From contig CATLEJ010000009.1 in assembly GCA_949916125.1 (NCBI GenBank), positions 1-34,310 on the forward strand: a stretch of DNA of 34,310 nucleotides, written 5' to 3'. Positions 12,885-21,170 of the stretch are shown in pieces; position 1 is the first letter of the stretch, and each line of letters starts with the position of its first letter. The translations under genes were made by a program, and so were the position numbers. Source of the DNA: an uncultured Oscillospiraceae bacterium (lineage in GTDB: Bacteria > Bacillota > Clostridia > Oscillospirales > Oscillospiraceae). The notes beneath the pieces are model-generated. The model worked only from the letters and a program-made list of their open reading frames with translations. It was not told the origin of the DNA and made no database searches.

Positions 12885-14858
12885 TTACCGTTTGGTGTTC
12901 AGCATCCGGGTGGCGTTGAGGATGGCGATCACCGCCACCCCCACGTCGGCGAACACCGCCTCCCACATGGAGGCCATGCCGAAGGCCCCTAAAATCAGGC
13001 ACGCCCCCTTCACCCCCAGGGCGAACACAATATTCTGCTTTACGATCCGCAGGCACTTCCAGGCGATGTCCATGGCGCAGGCCAGCTTGGCCGGGTCGTC
13101 GTCCATGAGCACCACGTCGGCGGCCTCGATGGCGGCGTCCGAGCCCATGGCCCCCATGGCGATGCCCACGTCCGCCCGGGACAGCACCGGCGCGTCGTTC
13201 ACGCCGTCCCCCACGTAGGCCAGCGCGCCCTTTTCTCCTTTCCGGGCGAGCAGGGCCTCCAGCCGCTCCACCTTGTCCCCGGGCAGGAGCTGGGCGTGGA
13301 CCTCGTCCAGCCCCAGCTGGGCGGCCACGGCCTCCCCCACCGCCTGGCTGTCCCCGGTGAGCATCACGGTGCGGATGCCCCGGCCATTCAGGGCCCGGAT
13401 GGCGGCGGGGGCGGTGGGCTTGACCTGGTCGGCGATGACGGCGCAGCCCAGGTATTTGCCCTCCCGGGCCACATGGACCACGGTGCCCACGTCCCCGCAG
13501 GGCCGGAACGCCACGCCCTCCCGGCGCATCAGCTTTTCATTGCCCGCCAGCACGCGCTTCCCGTCCACCAGGGCGGACACGCCGTGGCCGGGGATCTCCT
13601 CCACGCCGGTTACCCGGCTGGGGTCGATCTCTCCGCCCAGGGATTTTCGCAGGGATTGGGCGATGGGGTGGCCCGAGTGGGCCTCCGCCAGGGCGGCGCA
13701 CTCCAGCAGCTCCCCCTCCGCCGTGCCGGGGGCGGGGTGGAGGGCGGACACCTCAAACACCCCCTGGGTGAGGGTGCCGGTCTTGTCGAACACCACGGTC
13801 TCGGTCTTGGCCAGCAGCTCCAGGTAATTGCCGCCCTTCACCAGGATGCCCTGGGCGGAGGCCCCGCCGATGCCCCCGAAGAAGGACAGGGGGATGGAGA
13901 TCACCAGCGCGCAGGGGCAGGAAATCACCAGGAAGGTCAGCGCCCGGTGGACCCATACGCTCCAGTCCCCGGTGACGAGAGATGGGATTACCGCCAGGGC
14001 CAGGGCGGCGAACACCACGGCGGGGGTGTAGTATTTGGCGAAGCGGGTGATGAAGTTCTCCGCCTTTGCCTTTTTGGAGGCGGCGTTTTCCACCAGATCC
14101 AGGATTTTCGCCACGGTGGACTGGCCGAACTCCTTGGTGACCCGGGCCTTTAAAAGCCCGGTGAGGTTGACGCAGCCGCTGAGCAGCTCCCCGCCCACGG
14201 CCACGTCCCGGGGGGCGGACTCGCCGGTGAGGGCGGCGGTGTTCAGGGAGGACGCCCCCTCGGTGACCACGCCGTCCAGGGGGATCTTCTCGCCGGGGCG
14301 GACGACCATGATCTCGCCCACCGCCACCTCGTCGGGGTCGACCTCCACGATCTGCCCGTCCCGCTCCACGTTGGCCACGTCGGGCCGGATGTCCATGAGC
14401 TGGGCGATGGACTTCCGGGACTTGCCCACGGCCACGCTTTGGAACAGCTCGCCCACCTGGTAGAACAGCATCACGCCCACGGCCTCGGAGTACTCCCCCA
14501 GCACCAGTGCGCCGATGGTGGCCACGCACATGAGGAAGTTCTCGTCAAAGACCTGCCCGTGGCCGATGTTGCGGACGGCCTTCCACAAAATGTCCCAGCC
14601 GATGACGAGGTAGGCCAGGAGATAGAGGTAAAGGCGGTTGATGAAATAGAAGGTCATCTCCTGCCCGATGCCGCTCAGCTCAGCCGACACGACGCCCACG
14701 CCGAAAAACCGCGGCGACGGCGGCCAGGATGTGACCACCGCCAGATCCAGTACCGTGGTCTCGGACAGATAGATGGGCGTGGGGCACAGCGCGCAGAACA
14801 GCAGCAGCGCCGCCGCCGCAATGATGCGCACCAGCGTCTTTTTTTGCTTCCTTGTCAT
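12885..14858 (-). CDS. P1B-type heavy-metal-transporting ATPase (CadA/ZntA-like, no N-terminal HMA domain)
   Basis: Membrane pump that exports soft divalent metals such as Zn, Cd or Pb using ATP. It has 657 residues. N-terminal membrane helices are followed by the actuator with TGES, the metal-channel helix with ISCPCALV (about 313-319), the phosphorylation motif DKTGTLT (D358), the P1B-specific SGHPIA and the hinge GDGVNDAP, then two C-terminal helices. Family members usually carry one or more HMA domains at the N-terminus; here the HMA is a separate gene two places upstream in the same operon. The segment between helices 1 and 2 is unusually long and low in similarity. ATG 14858 is preferred over TTG 14864 because AAGGAG is 10 bases before it. 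Exact substrate is inferred from the CadC-like regulator. Confidence 0.94.
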   Translation of the reverse strand: MTRKQKKTLVRIIAAAALLLFCALCPTPIYLSETTVLDLAVVTSWPPSPRFFGVGVVSAELSGIGQEMTFYFINRLYLYLLAYLVIGWDILWKAVRNIGHGQVFDENFLMCVATIGALVLGEYSEAVGVMLFYQVGELFQSVAVGKSRKSIAQLMDIRPDVANVERDGQIVEVDPDEVAVGEIMVVRPGEKIPLDGVVTEGASSLNTAALTGESAPRDVAVGGELLSGCVNLTGLLKARVTKEFGQSTVAKILDLVENAASKKAKAENFITRFAKYYTPAVVFAALALAVIPSLVTGDWSVWVHRALTFLVISCPCALVISIPLSFFGGIGGASAQGILVKGGNYLELLAKTETVVFDKTGTLTQGVFEVSALHPAPGTAEGELLECAALAEAHSGHPIAQSLRKSLGGEIDPSRVTGVEEIPGHGVSALVDGKRVLAGNEKLMRREGVAFRPCGDVGTVVHVAREGKYLGCAVIADQVKPTAPAAIRALNGRGIRTVMLTGDSQAVGEAVAAQLGLDEVHAQLLPGDKVERLEALLARKGEKGALAYVGDGVNDAPVLSRADVGIAMGAMGSDAAIEAADVVLMDDDPAKLACAMDIAWKCLRIVKQNIVFALGVKGACLILGAFGMASMWEAVFADVGVAVIAILNATRMLNTKR

Positions 14859-14892
14859 AACCAATCAACTCCTTCGCGGCACAAACTCCACT

Positions 14893-14923
14893 CCCCACAA
14901 AGCCAAAGGGCGGCTTTGCGGGG
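14893..14923 (-). other. Intercistronic hairpin between methyltransferase and ATPase genes
   Basis: Twelve-bp stem (14893-14904 with 14912-14923, one mismatch) in the 92-base gap. It lacks a T-run, so it is more likely an mRNA-stability or processing element than a full terminator. Confidence 0.5.
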
Positions 14924-14950
14924 CCCATAAAAGGCCGCATTCACGTCAGC

Positions 14951-15565
14951 TCAACACTTCTCCAGCACCCCGATGCCCTCCGGCACCCTGCCGGGGATCA
15001 CCTCCACCGCCGCCGGGGCCAGGCCCAGGCCCTCTAAAAACCCCCGGTAGCTCTCCGCCGTAAAGGCGTGTTCGTAGTGGAAGCCCACGCCTTGGTAAAT
15101 TTTGATCATCGTCCCGTAGGCGGCCCCCACCGTCCCCTGGAGGTAGGTGGGCAGGATGAGCCGCCCAACCGGGGCGGTCACACGCCACAGCTCCCGGACG
15201 GCGGGCCCCGGATCCGGCAGCAGGTGGAGGACGTTGGCGGCGATCACCGCGTCAAAGCTGCCATCCGGATCGGGCAGGGCGGTCACGTCCCGGACGGCAA
15301 AGCCTACGTTGGCCAGCTTACGCTTCCGCGCCTTTTTCCGCGCCTGCCTCAGCATGGCCTCCGACCGGTCGGTGCACAGCACCGAGCCCGCCCGCTCCGC
15401 CGCCGCCAGGGTGAACAGCCCCGTCCCGGCGGCGCAGTCCAGCACCCGCGCCCCCGCGGGGATCAGCCCGGCCACCCGGGCGGCCGCCGCCGCGTTCACC
15501 CCGCGGTTGCTCCGCTCCGCCAGGTCGTAAAACCGGGCCCAGCGGTCCCAGAAGGTACGGCTCAC
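14951..15565 (-). CDS. Class I SAM-dependent methyltransferase
   Basis: A 204-residue Rossmann-fold methyltransferase: FYDLAER near the start, motif I VLDCAAGTGLFTL (about 42-54), the acidic VLCTDRSEAML of motif II, FDAVIAANVLHLLPDP as motif IV, and a GRLILPTYLQG motif. It resembles UbiE/Methyltransf_11-type small-molecule enzymes and gives no clear substrate. Its GTG start overlaps the stop of the HMA gene by four bases (GTGA), so it is translationally coupled into the metal operon. A methyltransferase between a metal-binding protein and a metal pump invites a metalloid-methylation idea, but the cysteines typical of ArsM are not evident, so this is only a possibility. Confidence 0.88.
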   Translation of the reverse strand: MSRTFWDRWARFYDLAERSNRGVNAAAAARVAGLIPAGARVLDCAAGTGLFTLAAAERAGSVLCTDRSEAMLRQARKKARKRKLANVGFAVRDVTALPDPDGSFDAVIAANVLHLLPDPGPAVRELWRVTAPVGRLILPTYLQGTVGAAYGTMIKIYQGVGFHYEHAFTAESYRGFLEGLGLAPAAVEVIPGRVPEGIGVLEKC

Positions 15566-15774
15566 AGCACGATCTCGCAGTCGGGCTCCACCTTGCGGCA
15601 GGCCTTCACCACGTCCTTCATCACGGCGTCCACATCGTCTGCCTCGATGGTCATCTTCTGGGTGAGGAAGCTGACGGTGGCGCCGGTGACGCCGGGGAGC
15701 TTTTTGATGGCGTCCTCCATTTTGGCGGCGCAGTTGGCGCAGTCCAGGTCGATGAGCTTAAAGGTCTTTTTCAT
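15562..15774 (-). CDS. Free-standing heavy-metal-associated (HMA) domain protein
   Basis: A 70-residue ferredoxin-like metal-binding protein with LDCANCAAKMEDA (Cys12 and Cys15), the soft-metal-binding loop, followed by the typical PGVTGATVSFLTQKM. The LDCANC form is the one seen at the N-terminus of CadA-type ATPases, where the usual copper-chaperone form is GMTCxxC. As the ATPase in this operon lacks its own HMA domain, this protein probably supplies metal to it in trans. ATG start with AAGGGGAG nearby. Confidence 0.93.
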   Translation of the reverse strand: MKKTFKLIDLDCANCAAKMEDAIKKLPGVTGATVSFLTQKMTIEADDVDAVMKDVVKACRKVEPDCEIVL

Positions 15775-15789
15775 AACAGTCTCCCCTTA

Positions 15790-16152
15790 TCATTCATTAA
15801 TATGTTCCATGCCCTGGGCGATGATCTTGCGCACGTGGTCGTCAGCCAGGGAGTAGAAAACGGTTTTCCCGTCCCGGCGGAACTTCACCAGGCGGCTGTT
15901 TTTCAGCACCCGCAGCTGGTGGGACACCGCCGACTGGGTGAGCCCCAGCAGCTTGGAGATGTCGCACACACACAGCTCCGCCTCGAACAGGGCGTAGAGG
16001 ATTTTGATCCGGGTGGAGTCGCCGAACACCTTGAACAGCTCCGCCAGGTCGTACAGCGTCTCGTCGTCCGGCAGGTGGCCCAGCACCTCCCGCACCGCGT
16101 CCTCGTGGACCTGTACGCAGCCGCACCGCTCGATCCCGCTGCTGTCCGTCAT
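15790..16152 (-). CDS. ArsR/SmtB-family metal sensor, CadC-like
   Basis: A 120-residue winged-helix repressor that is released from DNA on binding metal. The metal-thiolate site is recognisable: N-terminal ERCGC plus ELCVCDIS in the third helix, the alpha3N site of CadC (Cd/Pb/Zn). The C-terminal helix also carries DDHVRKIIAQGMEHINE, the D-x-H...H-x-x-E layout of the alpha5 zinc site. The recognition helix is LTQSAVSHQLRVLK. The start at ATG 16152 (after GAAAGGGGG) is preferred over an upstream in-frame ATG, because the latter lies over the operator. First gene of the HMA-methyltransferase-ATPase operon, with promoter and operator directly upstream. Confidence 0.93.
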   Translation of the reverse strand: MTDSSGIERCGCVQVHEDAVREVLGHLPDDETLYDLAELFKVFGDSTRIKILYALFEAELCVCDISKLLGLTQSAVSHQLRVLKNSRLVKFRRDGKTVFYSLADDHVRKIIAQGMEHINE

Positions 16153-16179
16153 GGGGATGCCCCCTTTCATTTTACAAAC

Positions 16180-16199
16180 ATATGAACATCTGCTCATAT
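16180..16199. promoter_or_regulatory. ArsR-family operator
   Basis: ATATGAACA-TC-TGCTCATAT, a 9-2-9 inverted repeat with one mismatch, overlapping the promoter -10 and start site. It matches the usual ATATGA..TCATAT pattern of CadC/CzrA/SmtB operators. Confidence 0.8.
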
Positions 16200-16226
16200 A
16201 TTAGCGCGTTGTCCCCTGTTTGTCAA
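16198..16226 (-). promoter_or_regulatory. Promoter of the metal-resistance operon
   Basis: Minus strand TTGACA (16226-16221), a 17-base spacer and TAATAT (16203-16198), overlapped by the ArsR operator. Confidence 0.85.
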
Positions 16227-16235
16227 TAGGGCGGG

Positions 16236-16270
16236 CAAAAAAATTTTGGGCCGCATGGCGCGGCCCAAAA
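16236..16270 (-). terminator. Terminator of the sigma/anti-sigma operon
   Basis: GGGCCGC / GCGGCCC stem followed on the minus strand by AAAATTTTTTT, 12 bases past the anti-sigma stop. Confidence 0.9.
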
Positions 16271-16281
16271 CGTGGCGGAAT

Positions 16282-16914
16282 TTAACAGGCGTAATTGGTC
16301 TCAAAGGCGGTAATCAGCTGATCCCCGTCCAGGGAAGAATGATCGCCGTTGTAGACGAAGCGGAACATATAGCCATACTCCGGGTTGACGGGGAAACCGG
16401 CCAGCTGTTCCTCGGTAAAGGCGCCCACCACTATGGTGTAATACTCCTTTTCCCCCTCGCCCCGGTAGGTCCACGCCTCCGCCTCGCAGAGGGTGAAGCC
16501 CAGCTCCGTCAGGCGCCGGTATTCGGCCCGCCGCTCATCCTCCGTCACCCCGGGCTGGACGGAGCCATTCTTGAACAGATCAAAGGCAAGCACAAACGCC
16601 ACGTCCTCGCCCGCGTAATGCCTGCGGGCCTCCCTTACGTCCATCGTGCAGAAATACTCGCCGGGCTGGGGTACGGGATACTGGCCTCCCGTATTGCCGG
16701 GATATCCGCTGACGATTGCGGTTGTGTACGTGTCCACCAGATTTCCAATAGGCCGCAGCTCCCAAGCCGCCAGCGCGGCGGCAGCGCACAGGCAGGCCGC
16801 GGCCGCCGCCCATCCGCGCCACGGAGGCCGTTTGACCTTGACTCCTTCCCGGGCCTGCCGCACGTACTCCCCGTTGACCTCCCCCAGCGCCTCATAAAGC
16901 TGTATCCCTGTCAT
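16282..16914 (-). CDS. Putative membrane-anchored anti-sigma factor
   Basis: A 210-residue single-pass protein encoded directly behind an ECF sigma factor with a four-base ATGA overlap, the standard place for its anti-sigma. Residues 1-30 (LYEALGEVNGEYVRQARE) resemble the short sigma-binding N-terminus of Firmicute anti-sigma proteins. A transmembrane helix at about 34-51 (WAAAAACLCAAAALAAW) follows, and the rest (about 55-210) is an extracytoplasmic domain without recognised fold, with YFCTMDVREARRHYAGED and a C-terminal NYAC. It probably senses an envelope signal and releases the sigma. The assignment rests on topology and context more than on a strong motif. Confidence 0.8.
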   Translation of the reverse strand: MTGIQLYEALGEVNGEYVRQAREGVKVKRPPWRGWAAAAACLCAAAALAAWELRPIGNLVDTYTTAIVSGYPGNTGGQYPVPQPGEYFCTMDVREARRHYAGEDVAFVLAFDLFKNGSVQPGVTEDERRAEYRRLTELGFTLCEAEAWTYRGEGEKEYYTIVVGAFTEEQLAGFPVNPEYGYMFRFVYNGDHSSLDGDQLITAFETNYAC

Positions 16915-17468
16915 AACTCAAAACCCCTTTCCAAAAGATAGCGCCGCAGCCTCGCCCGCAGGCGGTTGAGCGCCATGGAGACGGTCCCCTCCCTCATGCC
17001 ATACCGGGCGGCGATCTCCGAGATGCTGTCGGAATACCAGTACCGGCACAGGAAGATCCCCCGCTTCTCCGGGGAAAGCGCGGCCAGAAACGCGTTGATG
17101 GCCTCGATCAGCTCCTTTTGATCCAGCGCCCGCTCCACATCGTCCGCGCCGGACACGCACTGGCCCAGCTCATCCAGCACCGCGGCGATCCCGCCGCCCC
17201 GCTTGTCCGCCCGGCTCCGCTTCCAGCGGTTGATGGACAAATTGCGGGTGATTTTGCCCAGAAAGGTGGAGAGCGCCTCCGGCCTGTGGGGCGGGATGGC
17301 GTTCCAGGCCCCCAGCCAGGTGTCATTGACGCATTCCTCCGCGTCCTCCGGGCTGTCCAGGATATTCCGGGCGATGGCGGAGCAGTAGCCGCCGTATTTC
17401 GCCGCCGTCTCCGGGACGGCCTGCTCGCTGCGCTCCCAGTACAGGCGGACGATCTCGCTGTCCTCCAA
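16911..17468 (-). CDS. ECF-type RNA polymerase sigma factor
   Basis: A 185-residue sigma-70 family protein with only regions 2 and 4. Region 2: AAKYGGYCSAIARNILDSPEDAEECVNDTWLGAWNAIPP and the -10-melting stretch LSTFLGKITRNLSINRWK. Region 4: LSPEKRGIFLCRYWYSDSISEIAARYGMREGTVSMALNRLR, a helix-turn-helix for -35 recognition. The start is a TTG with AAGGAGG eight bases before it; no ATG fits. Upstream, TGTGAGATT and, about 15 bases later, TGTATATA could be an autoregulated ECF promoter. The anti-sigma overlaps its end. A histidine kinase gene lies 66 bases upstream on the same strand with no terminator between. Confidence 0.94.
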   Translation of the reverse strand: MEDSEIVRLYWERSEQAVPETAAKYGGYCSAIARNILDSPEDAEECVNDTWLGAWNAIPPHRPEALSTFLGKITRNLSINRWKRSRADKRGGGIAAVLDELGQCVSGADDVERALDQKELIEAINAFLAALSPEKRGIFLCRYWYSDSISEIAARYGMREGTVSMALNRLRARLRRYLLERGFEL

Positions 17469-17534
17469 GGCGATCGCCTCCTTTCACCTATATACACAGC
17501 GTCCGCGGCGGAATCTCACACTTTTTTTAAAATT

Positions 17535-18773
17535 TTATGCCAGCGGCAGGGTAACGGTGAAGGCCGTCCCCTCCCCCGCCTCGCTGCGCACGGCGATCTT
17601 CCCCCGGTGCCGCTCCACGATGGCCGCCGCGATGGACAGCCCCAGGCCGCTGCCCCCCTGCTCCCGGCTGCGGGCGGCGTCCGCCCGGTAGAACCGCTCG
17701 AACAGGTGGGGCTGGGCCTCCGCCGGGATGGGCTCGCCGGTGTTGTGGACGGTGAGCGCCGCCCGCTCGCCCCCGGACAGGGTGACGGTCACCGTCCCGC
17801 CGGGCTCGCAGTATTTGCAGGCGTTGTCCAGCAGGATGACCGCCAGCCGGCGCAGCTCATCCCCGTCCCCGGTGACGGACACGCCGGGGGCCAGGCTGCT
17901 GTTCAGGGTCAGGCCCGCCTCAAAGGCCACGGGCTCAAAGGACAGCAGGCAGCTCTCGCACAGGGCGGACAGGTCGGCCCTCCCCCTGGGGCGCTCCCGC
18001 CCGCCGGCGTCCCCCCGGGCCAGGAACAGCAGGTCCTGCACCAGCGCCTTCATCCGCAGGCCCTCGGCCTGGATGTGCTCCACCCATTTGCGCTGGCTGC
18101 CCACCGTCTCCTCCTGGCGGGCCAGCAGGATGTCCGCGTCGGCCAGCAGCACGGTGAGGGGGGTTTTCAGCTCGTGGGAGGCGTCGGCCACAAACTGCTG
18201 CTGCTGCTTCCAGCTGCGCTCCACCGGGCGCACCAGCCACCGGGACAAAAACCAGCTCACCGCGAAGAACCCCGCCGCCGCCGCGGCAAAGAGCAGCAGG
18301 GCGGTGAGGATCTGCCGCCCCGCCCCCGTCCGCTCCCAGGACAGGTCGGCAAAGGCAATGTGCAGATACCGCCCCGACCGCTGGATCTGATAGCGCAGCC
18401 CCTGGCCGCTCAGCCTCCCCGCCGGTCCTCCGGCGGCCAGCGCCTCATCCACCGCCCGCACCACGGTATTTTTGTCCACCACCGCGTTGTAGGCCAGGGC
18501 CAGCACGATCTGCCCGTCCCCGTCCACCACGGCGCAGAAGGCGGGTATGGCGGTGTACAGCTCGTCGTCCCGGTCCAGGGAGCCGTTCCCGGCGGAGCCC
18601 CAGGGGTCCAGCGCCGCTTGGGTGCGCTGGAGGATGGTGCGCAGGGCCTGGTCCGTCCCGGCCCGGTACTGGCGGACCGTGGACACGGTCTGCACCGCCA
18701 GCACCGCCGCCAGCACCCCGCACAGCAGCAGCATGAGGATCAGCGTAAATTTCCAGCGCAGGCGTCTGAGCAT
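17535..18773 (-). CDS. Sensor histidine kinase without adjacent response regulator
   Basis: A 412-residue membrane kinase. TM1 at about 9-28, an extracytoplasmic sensor of about 125 residues (29-153), TM2 at about 154-177, then HisKA with ASHELKTPL (H200), and HATPase_c with N box LDNACKYCEP, G1-like HNTGEP, FERFYRADAARS and G2 GGSGLGLSIAAAIVERH. The EmrK/PhoR-like cytoplasmic half is complete. Normally an OmpR-type regulator gene precedes such a kinase, but here the upstream neighbour is the divergent pot operon, and downstream is the ECF sigma pair. The partner must be elsewhere, or has been lost. Confidence 0.94.
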   Translation of the reverse strand: MLRRLRWKFTLILMLLLCGVLAAVLAVQTVSTVRQYRAGTDQALRTILQRTQAALDPWGSAGNGSLDRDDELYTAIPAFCAVVDGDGQIVLALAYNAVVDKNTVVRAVDEALAAGGPAGRLSGQGLRYQIQRSGRYLHIAFADLSWERTGAGRQILTALLLFAAAAAGFFAVSWFLSRWLVRPVERSWKQQQQFVADASHELKTPLTVLLADADILLARQEETVGSQRKWVEHIQAEGLRMKALVQDLLFLARGDAGGRERPRGRADLSALCESCLLSFEPVAFEAGLTLNSSLAPGVSVTGDGDELRRLAVILLDNACKYCEPGGTVTVTLSGGERAALTVHNTGEPIPAEAQPHLFERFYRADAARSREQGGSGLGLSIAAAIVERHRGKIAVRSEAGEGTAFTVTLPLA

Positions 18774-18803
18774 GGGCCCGCCCCCTTTTCCTTGTCTGGC
18801 TAT

Positions 18804-18832
18804 AGTTTATCTGGATTTCCGCCCCCCGTCAA
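18804..18832 (-). promoter_or_regulatory. Promoter of the histidine kinase gene
   Basis: Minus strand TTGACG (18832-18827), a 17-base spacer and TAAACT (18809-18804). Confidence 0.6.
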
Positions 18833-18882
18833 GCGGCGATGGAATCCACGACAAAATACAAGGGGAAATTCCCCCAAAGTGA

Positions 18883-18911
18883 TTGACAAACGGGAGACAA
18901 ACGACTATAGT
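18883..18911 (+). promoter_or_regulatory. Promoter of the polyamine transporter operon
   Basis: TTGACA (18883-18888), a 17-base spacer and TATAGT (18906-18911). The ~120-base leader before potA contains the hairpin GCCGGAG-CCT-CTCCGGC (18938-18954) and further GC-rich pairing but no ORF and no recognised riboswitch. Confidence 0.85.
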
Positions 18912-19036
18912 GTATCTCGCTATCCGTGAAACCCCGGGCCGGAGCCTCTCCGGCTGCTCGCCGCGGCGGGCACATGGCCGGGACCTATAACAAGGGAGCT
19001 GACAAAACACTCATTATTTGAAATGGGGGAGGATCA

Positions 19037-20224
19037 ATGTCCAAGGAGCTGATCCGCCTGCGGGACTGCGTCATGTCCTACGGCGACGAGGTCGTGCTCG
19101 ACCACATCAACCTGTATATCAATGATAAGGAATTCCTCACGCTGCTGGGCCCCAGCGGGTGCGGCAAGACAACCACGCTTCGGATCATCGGCGGGTTTCT
19201 GTCGCCTACCTCTGGGGACGTTTTGTTTGACGGCGTGAGGATTAATGATGTCCCGCCCCACCGGAGGGCCGTCAACACCGTGTTCCAGCGGTACGCCCTG
19301 TTCCCCCATCTGAACGTGTTTGAAAACGTGGCCTTCGGCCTGCGCATCCCGAAAACGGAGCGGGACGGCCGGAAGGTAAAGCTCCCCGAGCGGGAGATCC
19401 ACGAGCGGGTGATGGAGATGCTGTCCATCGTCAACCTGAAGGGCTTCGAGCGCCGCCCGGTGTCCGCCCTGTCCGGCGGGCAGCAGCAGCGGGTGGCCAT
19501 CGCCCGGGCGCTGGTGAACCGGCCCCGGGTGCTGCTGCTGGACGAGCCCCTGGGGGCGCTGGATATGCGCCTGCGCAAGGATATGCAGAACGAGCTGAAG
19601 CGGATCCAGCAGGAGATGGAGATCACCTTCATCTACGTGACCCACGACCAGGAGGAGGCCCTGGCCATGTCCGACACCGTGGTGGTGATGGACGGCGGCC
19701 GCATCCAGCAGATCGGCACCCCCGAGGACATCTACAACGAGCCCAAAAACGCCTTTGTGGCCGACTTCATCGGCGAGTCCAACATCATCGACGGCGTCAT
19801 GCGCGCCGACGGGGTGGTGGAGATCTTCAACCGGAAGTTCCAGTGCCTGGACAAGGGCTTCGCCAAGGACGAGCCGGTGGACGTGGTCATCCGCCCGGAG
19901 GACGTGGACATTGTGGACGAGGCGGCGGGCCAGCTCCGGGGCACCGTCACCTCCGTGACGTTCAAGGGCGTCCACTACGACACCATTGTGGACTTTTACG
20001 GCTTCAAGTGGCTGATCCAGACCACCGACTTCTGCCCGGTGGACAGCCGCATCGGCATCAAGATCGACCCGGACGGCATCCACGTGATGAAAAAGAGCCA
20101 GTACTCCGGGATGTTCGGCGACTATTCCTCCTACTCCGAAGAGTACGAGGAGCTGGACGTGGTGGAGGACGAGGACGAAGACGGGGAGGGGCGCGACGCC
20201 CGGGAGGGCGGCTATGAGGAATAA
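19037..20224 (+). CDS. potA: Spermidine/putrescine ABC transporter ATP-binding protein
   Basis: Cytoplasmic ATPase that powers polyamine import. The 395-residue protein has Walker [10 protein letters not shown] (38-46), the Q-loop region [13 protein letters not shown], signature [10 protein letters not shown] (145-154), Walker [13 protein letters not shown] and the switch His in [12 protein letters not shown]-terminal TOBE regulatory domain (about 240-355) follows, with [10 protein letters not shown]. The final ~40 residues are very acidic ([18 protein letters not shown]), an uncommon tail. A GGGGGAGG site precedes the ATG. It overlaps potB by 11 bases. The PotA label is favoured by the PotBC/PotD partners downstream. 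Confidence 0.96.
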   Translation: MSKELIRLRDCVMSYGDEVVLDHINLYINDKEFLTLLGPSGCGKTTTLRIIGGFLSPTSGDVLFDGVRINDVPPHRRAVNTVFQRYALFPHLNVFENVAFGLRIPKTERDGRKVKLPEREIHERVMEMLSIVNLKGFERRPVSALSGGQQQRVAIARALVNRPRVLLLDEPLGALDMRLRKDMQNELKRIQQEMEITFIYVTHDQEEALAMSDTVVVMDGGRIQQIGTPEDIYNEPKNAFVADFIGESNIIDGVMRADGVVEIFNRKFQCLDKGFAKDEPVDVVIRPEDVDIVDEAAGQLRGTVTSVTFKGVHYDTIVDFYGFKWLIQTTDFCPVDSRIGIKIDPDGIHVMKKSQYSGMFGDYSSYSEEYEELDVVEDEDEDGEGRDAREGGYEE

Positions 20225-21065
20225 GCGGGGCTGGTTTGCCGTCCCCTACGTGATCTGGATGGCGCTGTTTGTGGTGGTCCCCATTGTGATTATGGCGGTA
20301 TACGCCGTCACCACCGCCGACCCCGCCACCGGGGAGCTCCAGCTCACCGGAAGCAACTTCACCGGCATGGGGGCGTACCTGTCCGTATTCCTGCGCTCCT
20401 TCTGGCTGGCGGTGGTGGCCACCCTGGTGTGCCTGCTCATCGGCTACCCGGTGTCCTACTGGATGGCCAAGGAGGGCCCCCGGTTCCAGCGGGTGGCCAT
20501 GGCTCTGATTATGCTGCCCATGTGGATGAACTTTTTGCTGCGCACCTACTCTTGGATGTCCATCCTGGAGAACAACGGCCTTTTGAACCAGCTGTTCCGG
20601 GCCATCGGCCTGCTGGACCTCTTAGGGGTGGATCACATCCAGATGATCGGCACCCCCGGCGCGGTGGTGCTGGGCATGGTGTATAACTACCTGCCCTTCA
20701 TGATCCTGCCCATCTACTCCGTCATTGTCAAGCTGGACAACTCCCTCATCGAGGCCGCCCGGGACCTGGGGGCGGACGGCGCGCGGGTGTTCACCAAGGT
20801 GATCTTCCCCCTGTCCCTGCCGGGGATTTTGTCCGGGGTGACCATGGTGTTTGTGCCGTCGGTGTCCACCTTCGCCATCTCCCGGCTGCTGGGGGGCGGC
20901 ACCCAGATGATGCTGGGCGACCTCATCGAGCAGCAGTTCCTGGGCGGGGCCTACAACCCCCACCTGGGCGCGGCCATCTCCATGGTGATGATGGTGATCG
21001 TCGTCCTGTGCATGGTGGTGATGAACCACTTCGGCGAGGGCGAGGAACAGGCGGTGATGCTATGA
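20214..21065 (+). CDS. potB: Polyamine ABC transporter permease PotB
   Basis: First of two permease subunits forming the membrane channel. The 283-residue protein has about six hydrophobic helices and the cytoplasmic EAA loop [26 protein letters not shown], which contacts PotA. The N-terminus ([20 protein letters not shown]) and the [15 protein letters not shown] segment are characteristic of PotB/PotH. Its start lies inside the potA end, so translation is coupled. A 28-bp palindrome separates it from the next gene. Confidence 0.95.
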   Translation: MRNKRGWFAVPYVIWMALFVVVPIVIMAVYAVTTADPATGELQLTGSNFTGMGAYLSVFLRSFWLAVVATLVCLLIGYPVSYWMAKEGPRFQRVAMALIMLPMWMNFLLRTYSWMSILENNGLLNQLFRAIGLLDLLGVDHIQMIGTPGAVVLGMVYNYLPFMILPIYSVIVKLDNSLIEAARDLGADGARVFTKVIFPLSLPGILSGVTMVFVPSVSTFAISRLLGGGTQMMLGDLIEQQFLGGAYNPHLGAAISMVMMVIVVLCMVVMNHFGEGEEQAVML

Positions 21066-21104
21066 CTTACTTTTTCTCGAGAGAAAAAGTAAGCAAAAAG
21101 AGCT
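21066..21104. repeat. Perfect long palindrome between potB and potCD
   Basis: CTTACTTTTTCTC-GA-GAGAAAAAGTAAG (21066-21093) begins at the base after the potB stop. Its GTAAGCAAA right end can alternatively pair with TTTGCTTAC at 21118-21126, enclosing GAGCTTGAAGCCGCTTCGG. It has no T-run and is AT-rich against the GC-rich operon, so it is more likely an inserted intergenic repeat or mRNA-processing site than a terminator. Confidence 0.75.
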
Positions 21105-21170
21105 TGAAGCCGCTTCGGTTTGCTTACGTCATCCACCGTTGTGCGACGGCCACGAAAAGGGGGCTGTGAC

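Noticed and set aside
14680-14858. Frameshift in the N-terminal part of the metal ATPase, suggested by an atypical stretch
   Set aside because: The frame stays open with a good start, and all core motifs follow; lineage-specific divergence is as likely, and no clear alternative-frame match was seen.
21066-21093. Palindrome after potB as an intrinsic terminator
   Set aside because: The stem is AT-rich and not followed by a T-run, and potCD downstream needs to be co-expressed.
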